Below are positions 23,351 through 36,429 of a DNA stretch of 64,000 nucleotides, in pieces. The stretch covers positions 1,128,394-1,192,393 of the forward strand of contig JARHVA010005485.1 in assembly GCA_037957365.1 (NCBI GenBank), written 5' to 3'. Position numbers and translations under genes: made by a program. Source of the DNA: Torreya grandis. Taxonomy: Eukaryota; Streptophyta; Pinopsida; Cupressales; Taxaceae. The number at the start of each line of letters is the position of its first letter. Position 1 is the first letter of the stretch. The notes under the pieces are model-generated. The model ran no database searches. It saw only the letters and a program-made list of their open reading frames with translations, and was not told the origin of the DNA.

Positions 23351-24199
23351 TGGTTGAATGCTTATTATGGCTGAAAAACAAAAATCTAGGCATTTTCGAT
23401 ATATCATGACCTACATGAAAACTAAAGTCCATATATAGTTTTATATAATAGATTTAAATTTATGATAGTACCCCTCATACAATAGCTTAAGTAAAATTGA
23501 AGACCACTATGCCCATAACAACAACTCTTGTGAATTTTAAAATAATCATAACACAATTCTAGGAAAGTAAATAAAAAAATGAAATTTGAAAACCAAATCA
23601 AAAAAATTAGGGCTCAAAAACAACTATTCGACTTCATCAATATGTTTTACCTTATTTTCGATAAAACATATGAATTGTATTGTAATTATAGGTGTAAAAC
23701 TAGAATATATCATATGCTTAAAATGTACAATAATTAACAATTTTGATTTTGACAAATTGTTAAATATACAAAACTGTTATTTCAAAAAACACTAAGAAGA
23801 AATATACTTAGCTCAATTATGTTGACTATTTCATATTTGTAGCAATGAGAACCAACAAAAGATATGACTTTACATGTTTGAGATCAAGAATAGAATCATA
23901 AACTACTTTTGGATAGGTCTACTATAAATGGATAGAGACACAGGCTACTTGAGTTCGTTGATCGCATAATTTTTCTAGTTAATTGTGATAGTTAAGTGAT
24001 AGGAACATGGAGCGAAAATAAGATTTTGATAATTACATATCATAGACATGATCATAAGATATTTTTGGACATGACTGTTGTAACTAGACAGCATCATAGA
24101 CCATTATAGTTTGTTGACTGTAGACATGTCTCAGTTGACTCTAACAAAAATGGGTCACTGCACCTTATGCACATGTGTTTACTAAGCAATCTGAGATAT
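23351..24199. other. AT-rich intergenic DNA, nothing recognised
   Basis: Lies inside the putative CACTA end. No transposase motif or other gene can be read in it. Confidence 0.35.
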
Positions 24200-24420
24200 C
24201 ACAATTTAGATTGTGCCATGAAGAATTTGTTGTGTCACTTCTCATCTTTGAAACCCTAAGGACACTTTGATAATTTGAAACTTGTAAAAATGAGAGAAAT
24301 TTAATGGGTTAAGTTGACTTCGATCACCTCCTCGATGATTGATTGTTGCCTACGTATCCAATACTCCAATGAGGGAAATAAAGCCCACTTAATTCTCTCA
24401 TATAGAGTGATTTTTAAATT
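24200..24420 (-). repeat. Gypsy-LTR-like relic, inverted copy
   Basis: Read on the minus strand it contains GGAGTATTGGATACGTAGGC followed by an AATCAATCATC stretch and GGTGATCGAAGTCAACTTAA. This matches 36,770-36,850 and, more weakly, 26,440-26,500 on the plus strand. A GATACGTAGGCA-like core is, from memory, common in plant gypsy LTRs. No element ends can be fixed. Confidence 0.45.
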
Positions 24421-24745
24421 TTGCTCCTTGATTATGTGTATACAACTAAAAAATGACTTTGATACTTGAAAATTATGGATTTTAACTTGATTTAGAATGC
24501 TCTTGACTTGGATTATGGTTTTTAGTTGTAAATGATCTTGAATTTGGGAAGAGTAGGGAAGATTTTCTCAATATACAATAGTGTGTAAGCTTGAAACAAA
24601 TGAATGCCAAGTGGTCCAAATGCATGGCTCTTTATATGTATCTATAGGTGAACATTTTGATAATTTCCTATAGTTGACCTTATTAAACATGCGAGAAGAC
24701 TCAAAAGAATGATTTGAATTTCAAAAACTAGTCATTATTTTACAC

Positions 24746-24820
24746 GGGAGGCGGCTGGCCTAATTGGATAGGAGTGTGGCAACGCTTTTGTCTACCTAGG
24801 GTGAACTTGTCCCAAAAGAT
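24746..24820 (+). repeat. tRNA-derived SINE head, candidate
   Basis: TGGCCTAATTGG at 24,756-24,767 fits the RNA polymerase III A-box consensus at all positions. GGGTGAACTTGTCCC at 24,799-24,813 resembles a B-box GGTTCGAnnCC with two bases lost. The opening GGGAGGCGGC is also like a tRNA-related SINE. No tail or target-site duplication was identified. Confidence 0.35.
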
Positions 24821-26089
24821 TAGGGAGAACTATCATGAACTGAAGATAGTTTAAGGGTGTTTTTTAATAGCTCAAGCATGACTTTGAAGGTTTTGTGTAG
24901 CAATTGTAGAAAATAAAGTGTTAAGCCTGCATATAGATAAAAGGCTTAGAGGAATGGAAAATAAAAGTCATGTGGCTTAGAATGTGTCAAGAATTGGCAT
25001 TGTCAAGTCCCCATGACCAAATTTATGTGTTTGCAGATACTTTTTAATGCACATTTACTTTTTATTACATCGAGCATTATTACAATTATTTATTTTCAAA
25101 AACATAATTTAATGGCACCAGGTAGTGAGCAAATTTGAAACTAGAAGTCTGTCTGCAAGGGTTGATTCATAATTTTTTAGGTTATGTGTGTTACAGTTTA
25201 AAGATGCTCAATGGCCATGGCATTACACATAGCGAACCCATTCTGTGGTTCCTACCTTACCATCTTGGAGTTCAAGATCAAAGCTAGATTATTTATTTGA
25301 GTTAGTGCAGTTGAGTGCTCAACAGTCTTAGCACTAATCCACATTAATGAGGGTTAGGACATTCATTCACAACCCAAGGGCTTGCATAGTCACACAAATT
25401 TGGGGCATAGTCACCCCAACTCTTCATGTGTTTCAATAAGGAAATAAAATTATCCTATGCTTCAACAAGGAAGCATCATATCCAACAAGTTACAAGGCAA
25501 CACAATTTACTCACAAACATGTGTTCTCCTTCCTTGCTCCTAATTTTTTTTCAATTTTTAATTTCACGTTTCGTATTTCACATATGGATATTGACTACTA
25601 CATTTTCATTGCAGGTTTGCATAGAGCAAAATTGTACTTTTTAGCTATATCCCAAATGTAGTGTGTTGTAAACACTCAGGTATACTTTATCCTTTTATTC
25701 AAGTATTTGTATTACATTTTAATACTAGAATAAAATGTGATGCATTTGTAAATACTAAAACATGATATTAGACACTTAACAATGTCACTTTTGATCCACC
25801 TTCACCATACATGACTTGTGCACACATATATGCCTCTTATTTGTCATTCTCTCACATCCACATGTTTTCTATAAATCTGACCCTTCCGTTTTGTTGTCAA
25901 TCACCTACATGAACCTCTCAATCTATGTCAAACCAACTAAATATGTTTCTCATATATCTTCAAATCATTATATCTGCATTCTTATCTTCTAGACACTAAT
26001 ATTAGGCTCAAATATTTTCATCGATGAAATTGACCTGAGGGTGACATTACTGACCCTCGCACAACAATGTCTATTTTTACAAATTTGAT
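24821..26089. other. Intergenic DNA, nothing recognised
   Basis: AT-rich with scattered short ORFs lacking motifs. No structural RNA, LTR or transposase signal found. Confidence 0.35.
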
Positions 26090-26930
26090 CATTCCTATGG
26101 GTCAATGCATTTCCCTAGTGTGTCAATGACATGATAAATTATCCAAATGGACTCATATACATACAAATCAAACCCACACTTAGTATTCACTGGACACTTG
26201 TCTATCAAGCATCTATACACATCTACACATTGAGAAAGTATGTCATATTCTTCCCAAATTACAAATCAATCACTAGGAATAATCATTAGCCAAGTTTGAA
26301 GCACACCAAGCTAAGTCAAAGGAAAATATTTTCAAGTATTGAAAGCCATATTCTAGGTACATTCATATTAAAAAGGAACACAATTGCACATTCACATTAA
26401 GGGGAATAATTGTGTTTGGCTTGACATCCCTTTTTAGATTATTAAATATGTAGGTAGCAACCAATCATCAACATGGGTGTTTGGAGTCAGCGCAACCCAT
26501 TACACTTCCCATGTAAACCTACCCTTCACAAATGGACCTAGGGTTTTGAAGAGAAGGAGATTGATTTTTAGAGTTGCGAAAATAGTCTAACATCAAAATT
26601 GCACACACAAAGGTATCACAAGTAGGCACAATTGACTATACATTCATAGAGAGAGAAATCAGCCCAAGAAAATAATGTCCACCTCAATCACTAACATCGA
26701 CAAACTTACCCCAAGTTAATGTTAGTGACCATGCATGTATAGACATCGATTTTAGATTTGAATGACTCTCAAACCTACTTTTGGCCCCTTTCTACTATTA
26801 GAAGACAGTCATAGTTAGTCAATGAACCATAAAGCTAAGTATATTAATATCTTTCGTACTTTCTATATTTAGCACATGACACTTGTCAAAACAGTTCAGT
26901 ATTTTACATTCAGATTCACACTTCATTTTC
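26090..26930 (+). repeat. Gypsy-LTR-like relic, copy 1
   Basis: About 840 bp align, with many gaps, to 36,430-37,260. Shared landmarks are TATTCTTCCCAAATT, CACAATTGCACA, a TATGTAGGTAGCAACC/TACGTAGACAACG block, CTTAGGGTTTT-like text, and a closing segment near ATTTAGCACATGACACTT. Non-coding. Together with 36,430-37,260 it could form the two LTRs of one very old element, but the divergence prevents a firm claim. Confidence 0.5.
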
Positions 26931-27276
26931 ATACTTTACAATCTAAATTACATTCAAGTTTCTATCTTAATGAGGGTTGTACAATCCAAATTAAGGTAAA
27001 ATAGTAGTCAATGCTTAGAAATTACCCCGACCTTAAACATAGGCCCCAAAACAAATTATTTTTCTTATCACTTACAGATTCAAGTGACCTATTAGGGTTT
27101 GAAGGAGAAGTGCAATTATATAATGATTGGCGCAAAGTTTTGAAAATATTGATTGAGGTTTTTAAAGCCCCAGGCATGATGAACATAGTGGTAAAAATAG
27201 TTTTCACATGGATATCATTTACCAAAAATGTGATGTCTACAAATCTAAGGCCCAAAAATGAGAAATGTATGATTTT

Positions 27277-27301
27277 GGGGCGGGGGCGGGGGGAGCGGGG
27301 G
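27277..27301 (+). other. G-quadruplex-type tract
   Basis: Four guanine runs of 4, 5, 6 and 5 bases at 27,277, 27,282, 27,288 and 27,297, separated by loops of 1, 1 and 3 bases. This fits the standard intramolecular G-quadruplex pattern and is exceptional in such AT-rich surroundings. Confidence 0.7.
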
Positions 27302-27309
27302 TTCTAAGT

Positions 27310-29859
27310 TTAAAATGAGTTTTTTTAAATTCTGTTAGCTTATCACAAAACTATAATTTCTACTCTCAAACTTTGATGACTATCATATGAGCTTCTAAAA
27401 ATTAAAATACTCTTCTAAACCCTCACCTAATTATATTTTTTACTCTAAATTTATATTAATTAAAGAATTTTGATTTAATATTTTAAGTCTAATTAAACTT
27501 AATTAAATATGTATTGATTTATATATTGCATTTTGATGTAAAATCCCATTTAAGCACAAAATGAAGTTCAACCTTAAAGATTCAATTTAAATTGAATATT
27601 AATTTTACAAATTATTTAGTTTGATCCCATGTTCTTTTATTAGATACTATGTTTGAGATCGAGGTTTACAATTTCGAGTAAAGCATTTTCCTTTCACATT
27701 AAAAAGTATTGAAATTACTCATCAATTTCATCTCTTAATTATCCAAACACAAAAAATATATATAATTATTAGATAAGGTCTTCTTTAATTTTCTATTTTC
27801 CTTCAAGAAAGGGTCTCATTTGAAGAAATTTTGTGATCCTCCCTTTAACGGGTCTCTTAGAACAAGGACTATTGCATTATTTAGTTGATTTATTGCTTCT
27901 ATACAATCGAGATACTGTTACAAATGTTTTTATTTCTCCAACAAATTATAACCTATAGTTTTTATTTCGGCTACAATATAATTGATATAATTGGTGAATG
28001 TTTTTTTAATATAAAATTTAATAAAGAAAATGAGGCTCCTATCTTTAAGTATAAAAAGCTCTGGAGAGTAAATCAAATAAAGAAGTTATCCAAAAACCTT
28101 TAAATAAAAAGAATATGGAGGACACATATCAAAAGTCCAAAACACCAAAAAGACTACAAAAGCTAATTGTCAAGATCTATAGCCAAAGAATAAAAAGGAG
28201 CCCACAAAAGCAAAGGGTAGTGAACTTCACTAAAAAATCTCAACCATGTGCATTCGAGAAGAGCAAAATGGAAACGCTATGGGAAGAAATCTTACAACGG
28301 ATTAGTTGGATCACCAAGCCTCATAAGTTTACTACTATAGGGACATATGCAAAGATCAATAGAACCCACTCCCTTGGGGATCGAAGCGTTATGCAGCTGT
28401 AATCTTTCTAGAACTAATTTCTTCAACACAACCCACTTAAAATTTGGGAGACTAAACAAAGAAGCCATTCTCAAAGATGTAACAATCAAGGGATCAAAGA
28501 GACACTCAACACATTTACCTTTCCCGAACACTAGATTAGAAGAGCCATCATCAACACTTAAGATTTCCCTCCACTATTCCACCACCATTTGATCCTTCCA
28601 CAGAGGCCAATCCATACAAGACTCAGTGTCAACACCATTACCAGGGATAGAGGATAAAAAATGAGTAGAATAGGGGTTACCATAATTGATGAATGTTAAC
28701 AAAGGGTAACCCATGAGTAGAAGAGGGGTTACCATAATTGGTGGATGTTAATAAGACAAATATACGTAAAAATGGGTGAGAAAAATGGATTGATTTTTGA
28801 CATCCAACGAAGTTGAATGATCATATGCACATCTCGTCATTAAAGGTATTATCGTTAATGGTATAAATGGTCACATGAGATTAAGTTCTCGGTGAGTCAA
28901 GGAATAAAATAACATATTCCTATTGACTATTCATGAGTTAACATAAACACAAAAAAGTATTAAATATGCAAGTGATTTAACCGTTGACTTCATTAACGTA
29001 TCGGCAAGATAATGTCTTCCCAAATGGTTAATTTTAACATAAAAATAACTCTCTCTCTCTCTCTCTCAACACTTTATTAAATCATAGCAAAATTAACACA
29101 ATGTTTGGTACCTCTAATAATGTGTTTTCTAGATTTTAGTTTTATTATAAATGAGAATGGTACTAAGTAAAACACCTTGTATGTGTGAGATTTCAATTTA
29201 TTAAATAATTATTTAATTTTAATATGGCATATTTACTTGGGATTTCAATCCATAGACTATTTTTTGTTTGATAGCACAATTGCACCTTTACAAACAATAT
29301 GCCTCTCTAGTGTAATGGCAGTTAAAAGTTCAATAGAACAAACAACCACTTTTTTTTAATCAAACTACATATATACAAGTATGGAACCTCAAATCTGCTC
29401 ACATCATACTTTTATTTCATGCATATGTAGAATGAGATATCTCAGCTAAATAGAGGCTCATTACAAACTTCTATGCAATGTGGGTTTCCTACAACATAAG
29501 CATGGGACAACACAACCTTATTGTTCTACACACTACTTCTTCACTCTAGAACCCCTAACCTTTTCATTGTTGAGCTTGCAAGTCCTTAATCTCTACCCCC
29601 TAAGTCTCTACCCCTAACATCCAAAAGGAACTCTGCTACCTCTCGAGAAAACTCGCTATCCATTAATTTGTATGCATTCAAATTTATAAAGCAAGAATGT
29701 GTTACAACAAGAAACAAGATGGTTTGGAGTGACACAAATCGCCACCTGAACAGTGATAATGTACATGTTACAATATTAATTTGAAAGCAATCAACAATCA
29801 TTGCAAACTAATTTGCATTTTTAGCATTTCCTGCTTCATTCCGTAAGATCTGACAACTG
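27310..29859. other. Intergenic DNA with short duplications
   Basis: No gene recognised. A (CT)n microsatellite occupies about 29,049-29,068. A block of about 65 bp around GAGTAGAA...GGGGTTACCATAATTG occurs twice in tandem at about 28,655-28,775. Open frames near 28,115-28,592 have no motif I can identify. Confidence 0.4.
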
Positions 29860-31080
29860 TGGTTGCTATAAGACCATTGACATTCTTTCATACCATTGAT
29901 CGAATCATCTAATAACAGTTAATTGAGTAGACTCACATGTTATTCTAATATCTTCTCTTCTCTCATCTCTTTGCAAGTAATTGTTCAAGGCAGTGATGAT
30001 TTTGATTTGTCTATGCAACTCTAGAAAGGCTTTGAAACACAAGAGGTGCACAACACTGTGAAGGTATGCATTATAAGATGAGGTGCACAACACAAGAAGG
30101 ATGTCAACACTAAAAAAGGTGTACAACAATAGAAAGGGTTGCAATGCTTAGAAGAGGTGCACAAAACATGAAATATGTGTTACGCTAAAAAATTTGTGTG
30201 AAAATCACAAAAGCACTTTTTTCGCTAGTTAAACTTGCAATGCTACACCAAATATTTCATGTGAATGGCTTGAAATAGAACACATGCAAAAAAATTACCG
30301 TGTTGAACACACCCACATGTAAGATTACTTAGAGATCCAAGGCTATTCCTACATCAAACTCCCTTGGAAATTATAATTGTGAGCATAGTTCTCACAATTG
30401 AAACTTGGAAAGTGATGAACCTGGTTGGCCAACTCGGCCAAATTATGCATTTGAAATTCACAAATCCTCTTCTAGTTCTTTTCCTTTAAATTAAACCAAA
30501 TATCCTTTCCACTCTTGTTGCCTTGTCTTATGACTAGTGGGATCCTTTCATATTTCTTCATGCTCAATCTTTCTCATGGATCTAATCTTTCCAATCTAAA
30601 AGGTGCTCATCATTTTCAAGTACATTACTTCCATGATAAGGGTACAAATCTACAACGTTGAATGTGGGTGGAATATCCAAACCTTGTGGAAACTCTAGAT
30701 TTAGACACATGTATGGACGTTACAAGATCACACATTCTTTCAAATCTTGATCAAATCATCTAATAACGATTAATCGAGTAGAATTGTGACTTATTCCAAG
30801 ATCTTCACGTCTCCCAACTCTCTACAAGCGATTCCTCGTGTTAATGATGATTTAGGTTTGTTTGCATGGCAATAGAAAGGTTTCACAATACAAGAAAAGG
30901 TGTACAAAATTTTGATGTTGCACATCCCCATACAAGGTGTGTGACACAAGAAGAGTGTGCAACACTATGAAAGGTATGCAACGCTAGAAAAGGCACACAA
31001 ATTTGAAAAGGTGTACAATGCTTAGGATAGGTGCAAAACATGAAAGGTGCACAACACTATAAAAATGTTTGCAAACCCAC
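29860..31080. repeat. Two large repeats of about 860 bp with internal minisatellite
   Basis: The segment 29,880-30,370 recurs in diverged form from about 30,735. Both begin with TCAAATCATCTAATAACGATTAAT-like text. Both contain a degenerate minisatellite of 16-20 bp units built on GGTGCACAACACTAGAAA (about 30,030-30,190 and 30,880-31,070), and both end in a CACACCCACATG...CTTAGAGATCCAAGG block. In the second, that last block expands into the array at 31,081-32,115. The sequence is non-coding. Confidence 0.65.
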
Positions 31081-32115
31081 TTATTCCACTAATTTTCCTC
31101 GCAATACTCAACCAAATTGATGCAAACAACTTGAGAACGAAACACATAAGAAAAGAGCTAATGTGGATCACACCCACATGCAAGAATACTTAGAGATCCA
31201 AGGATTCTTGTGCATCATTTTCTACCCTAAAGTGTTGGTATTTTCAGAGATATAACTCTAGAATATATCCCTTCAATGATGCACTTCTTCAATGCAATTA
31301 TTAGGCCTATCATTCTTATAGATTAGAGATTTTGGGGCCAAATCATGGCCTCCACTAAATAAGTTGGTCTTGAGAGGATCTAGAGTCTCATGTTTAAGAG
31401 TATGATTCATTAGAAATGAGCCATTCCTTGGTTTATTCCACTAATTATACTCGCAATACTCAACCAAATTGATGTAGACAACTTGAGAACAAAACACATA
31501 ACAAAAGAGACAATGTGGATCACACCCACATGCAATAATACTTAAAGATCCAAGGATTCTCGTGCGTCACTTTCTACCCTAAACTGTTGGTATTTTCAGA
31601 TATAAAACTCTAGAATGTATCCCTTCAATGATGCACTTCTTCAATGCAATCATTAGGCCTATAATTCTTATAGATTAGAGGTTTTGGGGCCACATCATGG
31701 CCATCACTAAATAAGTTAACAGTGAGAGGATCTAGAATCTCATGCTTAAAGGTATTATTCATTAGAAATGAGTCATTCCTTCAATACTCAACCAAATTGA
31801 TGCATACAGCTTGAGAACAAAACACATAAGAAAAGAGACAATGTGGATCACACCCACATGCAAGAACACTTAGAGATCCAATGATTCTCGTGCATCACTT
31901 GCTACCCTAAAGTGTTGGTATTCTCAGATATAGAACTTTAGAATATATCCCTTCAATGATGCACTTCTTCAATGCAATTATTAAGCCTATAATTCTTATA
32001 CATTAGAGGTTTTGGGGCCACATCATGGCCTCCACTAAATAAGTTGGGATTGAGAGGATCTAGAGTCTCGTGCTTAAGGGTATGATTCATTAGAAATGAG
32101 CCATTCCTTGGTTTA
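31081..32115. repeat. Three tandem units of about 350 bp
   Basis: Units run approximately 31,081-31,430, 31,431-31,779 and 31,780-32,115. Each carries GCAATACTCAACCAAATTGA, GGATCACACCCACATGCAA, TTAGAGATCCAAGGATTCT, CTTCAATGATGCACTTCTTC and GAAATGAGCCATTCCTT-like blocks in the same order. Units 2 and 3 are closely similar. Unit 3 lacks the first 25 bp or so. This is a small satellite-like array, with no ORF. Confidence 0.85.
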
Positions 32116-32339
32116 TTTTCCAATTTGAGTTTAGAGCCCTACCTCTTTGCCTTGAAAGAATCTCCAAGCTTCTTTCAATATTTTAAGACTAAGATCCATG
32201 GATGATTCAACATACATTTGGAACTTCATTCTTTGGCGTTGGTTTCCTTTATAGGTCCCACTCCATGTCAATGTTTTTGGTTTCTTTAATAGTTTGCTAC
32301 TTTATATCAACACCTCTTTTGATCAATTTCACTCAAAAA

Positions 32340-34830
32340 AAATGGATGCCCCACCTTACATTATCCCTTTAAAATGACATACTTAGATTTATCAGAGATG
32401 ATATATATCTACATTACGTTCATGTCACTTCGATTTTTCTTTTGTAAGGTCAGTATGCCCCAAGTTGGATTTCTATGCAATACATTTCTTACAAATTTTG
32501 GATTCGTCATTCAGCATGCCTACTTCCAACATCACTGGTTACATAGCTGGAGGGTCCCCCTTTGCCACTAAGTGTTTGCACCCACCAATTACAAATTTAG
32601 ACTAACCACCATATTTCGTTCGGTGATAGGATTTTATGTCTCTACTCTCCCCAAGGAGTGGACTCTGAGGGTCACTTTATTTTCAAGTGTACAATTGACT
32701 ACAAGATCCAAGTGTACTGTCTTAATAGAGATCGAGGCAATTTTCTATCCACTGTCTTCAACTATCTTAATTAGAGATGCCTTGCCCTTTTTTGTTTAAG
32801 ATGTTTTCACCCTTCAATATAAATTGTTACCAGGAACCCCCATAATTACTAGGCTACCAGGGTTTGATACATTTGATTCCATGTAGAAGGACACAAGGCA
32901 ATGAGACGTCATCTTTTGTGTACTACTACCAAATGCTCCAATCCTCCCACTCTGATTCCAAATGTGGCATTTTTGTACTCCCTAGTATAGAGAGTCAAGT
33001 CCTCTTCATTATTTGCATATGAGGATATCCATCCAGATCATACTACCACATTATTTCTACCACTGTGAGATCATTGGCCATGAATGTTAGGGGTTTTCAA
33101 GAGACATTATTTGCACCCCAAGGTTCCACTAAGCCCTCACCATTCTCCCATGGATATCATGAGATCTTCTATTGGCTCTTTCATAGAGATGATATGAGGG
33201 GGTCACCCTTCTCAACGATAGCCTTTATTTATGGCCTTCATCAACAATATATTTTCCAGGAGGTCTTCTTTCTCACAATCATTTATAATGCTTATAATAT
33301 ATGGCATTATCAACTTGATATGTTTATGGTTTACCCATTTTGGTTCAACCTCACCCCTCTCCAACACTCCTATTAGCCAAGAGACCTTTTTATTGTCGTA
33401 GGGTTTTCAATGTAATTTTAGTTTGAAGTCTCTTTCAGAGTCCCTTTTCAATTTGTTGTATTGTTAAAATAAAGGGTGTACTTTAGAGCCCCGTTGACCT
33501 ATTTTGGTCATCTATGGACATTAATACCCTCATTAAATAAAAGTTACAATAACAAGGACCATCATTGTGGGTAGTCTTGCCCCTACAAGGTGAGGTGCAC
33601 TACCTAAGCACCCATAATCTTTTTGATGTTCAAAGTCTTTGTATTTTACAAGGACACTACCACCGACAATAGTTTTAGTTTAGGTAAATATTGTTCTGCA
33701 AAGCTTGAAAAATCCAAAATGTTTTGTCATGTCACTCAGTCTTATCTAGTTCAAAATTTTATTTCACAAATGAAAACATGTATGCCAAGAACATTGACTC
33801 ATATAGTTGCCACTTTAGAGATTGAAATGGAGTAAAAATATTATGGATAGCAAGTGTGGGCGGCCATCATTAATCCCAAACAGGGGCACTTCCTCTAGTG
33901 TATACTACACCATGAACTTCCTATTGGCACCCAATTAGTTCACATGGGATTGGCTCACCCTTTTTGTGCACTTTATAACCACATAGAATTGTTCAAGCAT
34001 GTGTTTTGGTTCTGCAAACATGTTTAGTCGCCCTGGGTTTGGATTCACCCCCTTTTTAAGTCTTTCTGTCTAGAAATGTTCACCTGGAAGATGGTGCTCT
34101 TAGAAGACTCAGTTATGATTCCTGCAAAATTCACACAAATTTGGCATATTTTTCGAGCTTGGATTCTTTTTCAACTATGGAAAAATAAAAAAGATGCAAC
34201 TTTTTAAAAAACTACTCCTGGAGATTATTTATCTATTGTTAATGCAGTTAATGTTCTTTCTAATGTCATGCTTTAGATTCAAGTGCAAGCGAAGAAAGTG
34301 TCTTGAGGTGGAGCACCTCTAGACTCTTCCAGATCATTGGGGGAATGCTTTGTGTGTTGTTAGACGGGTTTATCTCTACTCTCCTCGTCAACGGTCGTCC
34401 CCAAGGGACCATGGCTATAGGGAATGTGGGAGAACTCATTCTCAAAGCAATGGTTGTAGTGGCTCCCCTCGACAGCATTTTTCCACTCCACTAGTTAGCC
34501 CAACTTCGTTTGATGGACAAGGGTGGTCTGCACCTCCCCAAGGGAAGGTCCCCCTACGTGCACTTGCCATATCACCCTCTAGGCAAGGGGTTGAGAAAGA
34601 TAAAGGAAAAGATAAGGATGGTTGGGAACCAATCCTAATACGTCTGACCACCCTCCTAGAAGTCGTTGGGGGTTGGAGAAACAACCCTGACCCCAACCCT
34701 TATGCCCTACCAACTCCTCCTTCATTGCTTATGGTTTGCTCTGATTGCCTAGTTGCTCTTCTACTTTTGTGTGGGCTTTTATTGGCTTATTTTTTGTGTT
34801 TTTGCCAAAAAAAAAAAAATAAATAAATTT
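32340..34830 (+). mobile_element. LINE (L1-like) 3' portion with poly-A, decayed
   Basis: A zf-RVT-like stretch is readable near 33,910-34,050 (LPIGTQLVHMGLAHPFC, HIELFKHVFWFC, then W). This is the cysteine/histidine pattern found after the RT in plant L1 elements. A following segment (HIFRAWILFQLWKNKKDATF) fits the usual end of such proteins. A decayed CCHC-like segment (HYFYHCEIIGHEC) near 33,050 may be from ORF1. The element ends in an A-run at 34,808-34,820. The RT core is missing. Opposite or overlapping short frames in 34,303-34,826 have no recognisable domain. Confidence 0.5.
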
Positions 34831-35800
34831 GAACTTGTGTCAAGCTTCTCGACATTGACCGAGGTGACATTGGAGTGTTATTCTTCCACTCATTTTTTGT
34901 ACAAATACTTCAATAATATAATGTTATATTATTACATGGAAAAATCTTTTTCAATTTATTAAAAAAAAACTTGGAAAGCTAGTTGCATTCATTGAGACAA
35001 CACTCATTTTTAAACAGTGAAACAATGGAGTTTATTTTGTAATTATGTTAGTTGACATATTTCAAATTTTTTGGCTATTCAAATGGTTATTAACAAAGGA
35101 TCAATTTCTTGTGTCTCAATTTAAATATACTATTTTGACCTTGTGCTTATCTCCTAAGCAATCCATACATCTCTTCACACTCCAATAAAATATTGGAAAT
35201 ATTCATAGTAACCTAAAACTCCATGGCAAAACAAGGACAAGGATGACAAAGATATTCCTAATTTTGGGGACAACACGGAAGATGGTTAAAATATTAAAAA
35301 TATTCAAATAAACTAAAAAATACTTATTAGAACTAAAATAAACCAAAAGTTTTAATAATAAATTTAAAATCAAATAATATGAATAAATTACAAAATAAAA
35401 CCATTATGACTTATCATTGACACAAAATTGTAAATGATAGAGATACAACATCATCAATTTCACTGTTATAGTGTAATTTTCCTTCTTGGTTGGAGAGGTG
35501 ATTAAATAAAGTGTGATATTTTTGGGCACATTGTGGAGTTTGCAGCATGTTCTTTTTGTCTTGGAAAGATTTTTTCAAACCTGATGCAATAGTGCAACTA
35601 GATTGAAACTATCTATTAATGGAAAATTTGTGAAGAATGTAACATAATCTTTAATCAATATGGTAGGCATTTTTTAGAGAAATATATAAAATAATATTTT
35701 TACCAATTTTTTGAATATTTAAAATACTAAAAAAAATTGAAAAACAAAAGGAAATCAAAAAATATAAAATAAAACTAAAATTTTGAAAAAAAACCAAATT
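34831..35800. other. AT-rich intergenic DNA, nothing recognised
   Basis: Very AT-rich, without an ORF or repeat boundary that I can support. Confidence 0.4.
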
Positions 35801-35824
35801 GGCAACATAGGGAAGACCCTTAAA

Positions 35825-36065
35825 TGTCCCCTAAAAAAAGGAGACATTTCGAGGATGTCCTTTAAGTTGAGGAGATGTCCCCTTTTTTTCAAAGTTTGGG
35901 GACTCTTAGGGATGTTTCCCCCATCTTGTCATCCCCAAGACATCCCATGTATCTTGGACAACTACAGGGCTATGAAAATATTATTTCACATCAACTTAGA
36001 TTGACTTTTAATTATGTGCAGTGGTAGTAAGGAATTCAATCGTTGAATTGAATGATACACCCAAT
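35825..36065 (+). repeat. Dispersed repeat, copy 1
   Basis: Contains TTTTTCAAAGTTTGGGGACT, GGGATG, CCCCAAGACATCCCA and AGTAAGGAATTCAATCGTTG, and ends in GAATGATACACC. It aligns in direct orientation with 37,372-37,590. The two copies bracket the gypsy-LTR-like relic at 36,430-37,260. Family unknown. Confidence 0.6.
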
Positions 36066-36429
36066 GTTTCAAGGACGTTTTTGAAATTGTCAATACGTAA
36101 ATCTAGTCACAGGTACTTGACAATGTTAATTCTTAATATATCTCTAACCACTTGACTTACATTCAAATATGTGACTTTTATTCATCGTTCCTCTAGCCAT
36201 TTATCTATATGTGAACTTGCCCTCTCTGATTGTCGTCACTACTACACAGAAATTCTCATGTCAATGCTGAAACAACTTTATATCGTCTCAGATTGCCCTC
36301 GACCTCAAACCAATTGTCTCTACTTCTCTGGGACATGTTAATGCTAAGCAAACAGGTTCGTTGCTGCAAACCTATCCACTTAATGTGGCCTTGTCTCTAC
36401 ACCATTTAGCAGCGAGTTTCCAAAATTTA

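Noticed and set aside
28115..28592. Open frames of 79-95 codons on both strands
   Set aside because: No recognisable domain, and frames overlap on opposite strands. Chance is likely, though an old retroelement fragment is possible.
31081..32115. CRISPR-like or regulatory repeat array
   Set aside because: Units are about 350 bp and contiguous, with no short repeat/spacer alternation, and the genome is eukaryotic.
33065..33376. 103-codon plus-strand ORF
   Set aside because: It lies out of frame with the LINE-like segments around it and carries no domain signature.
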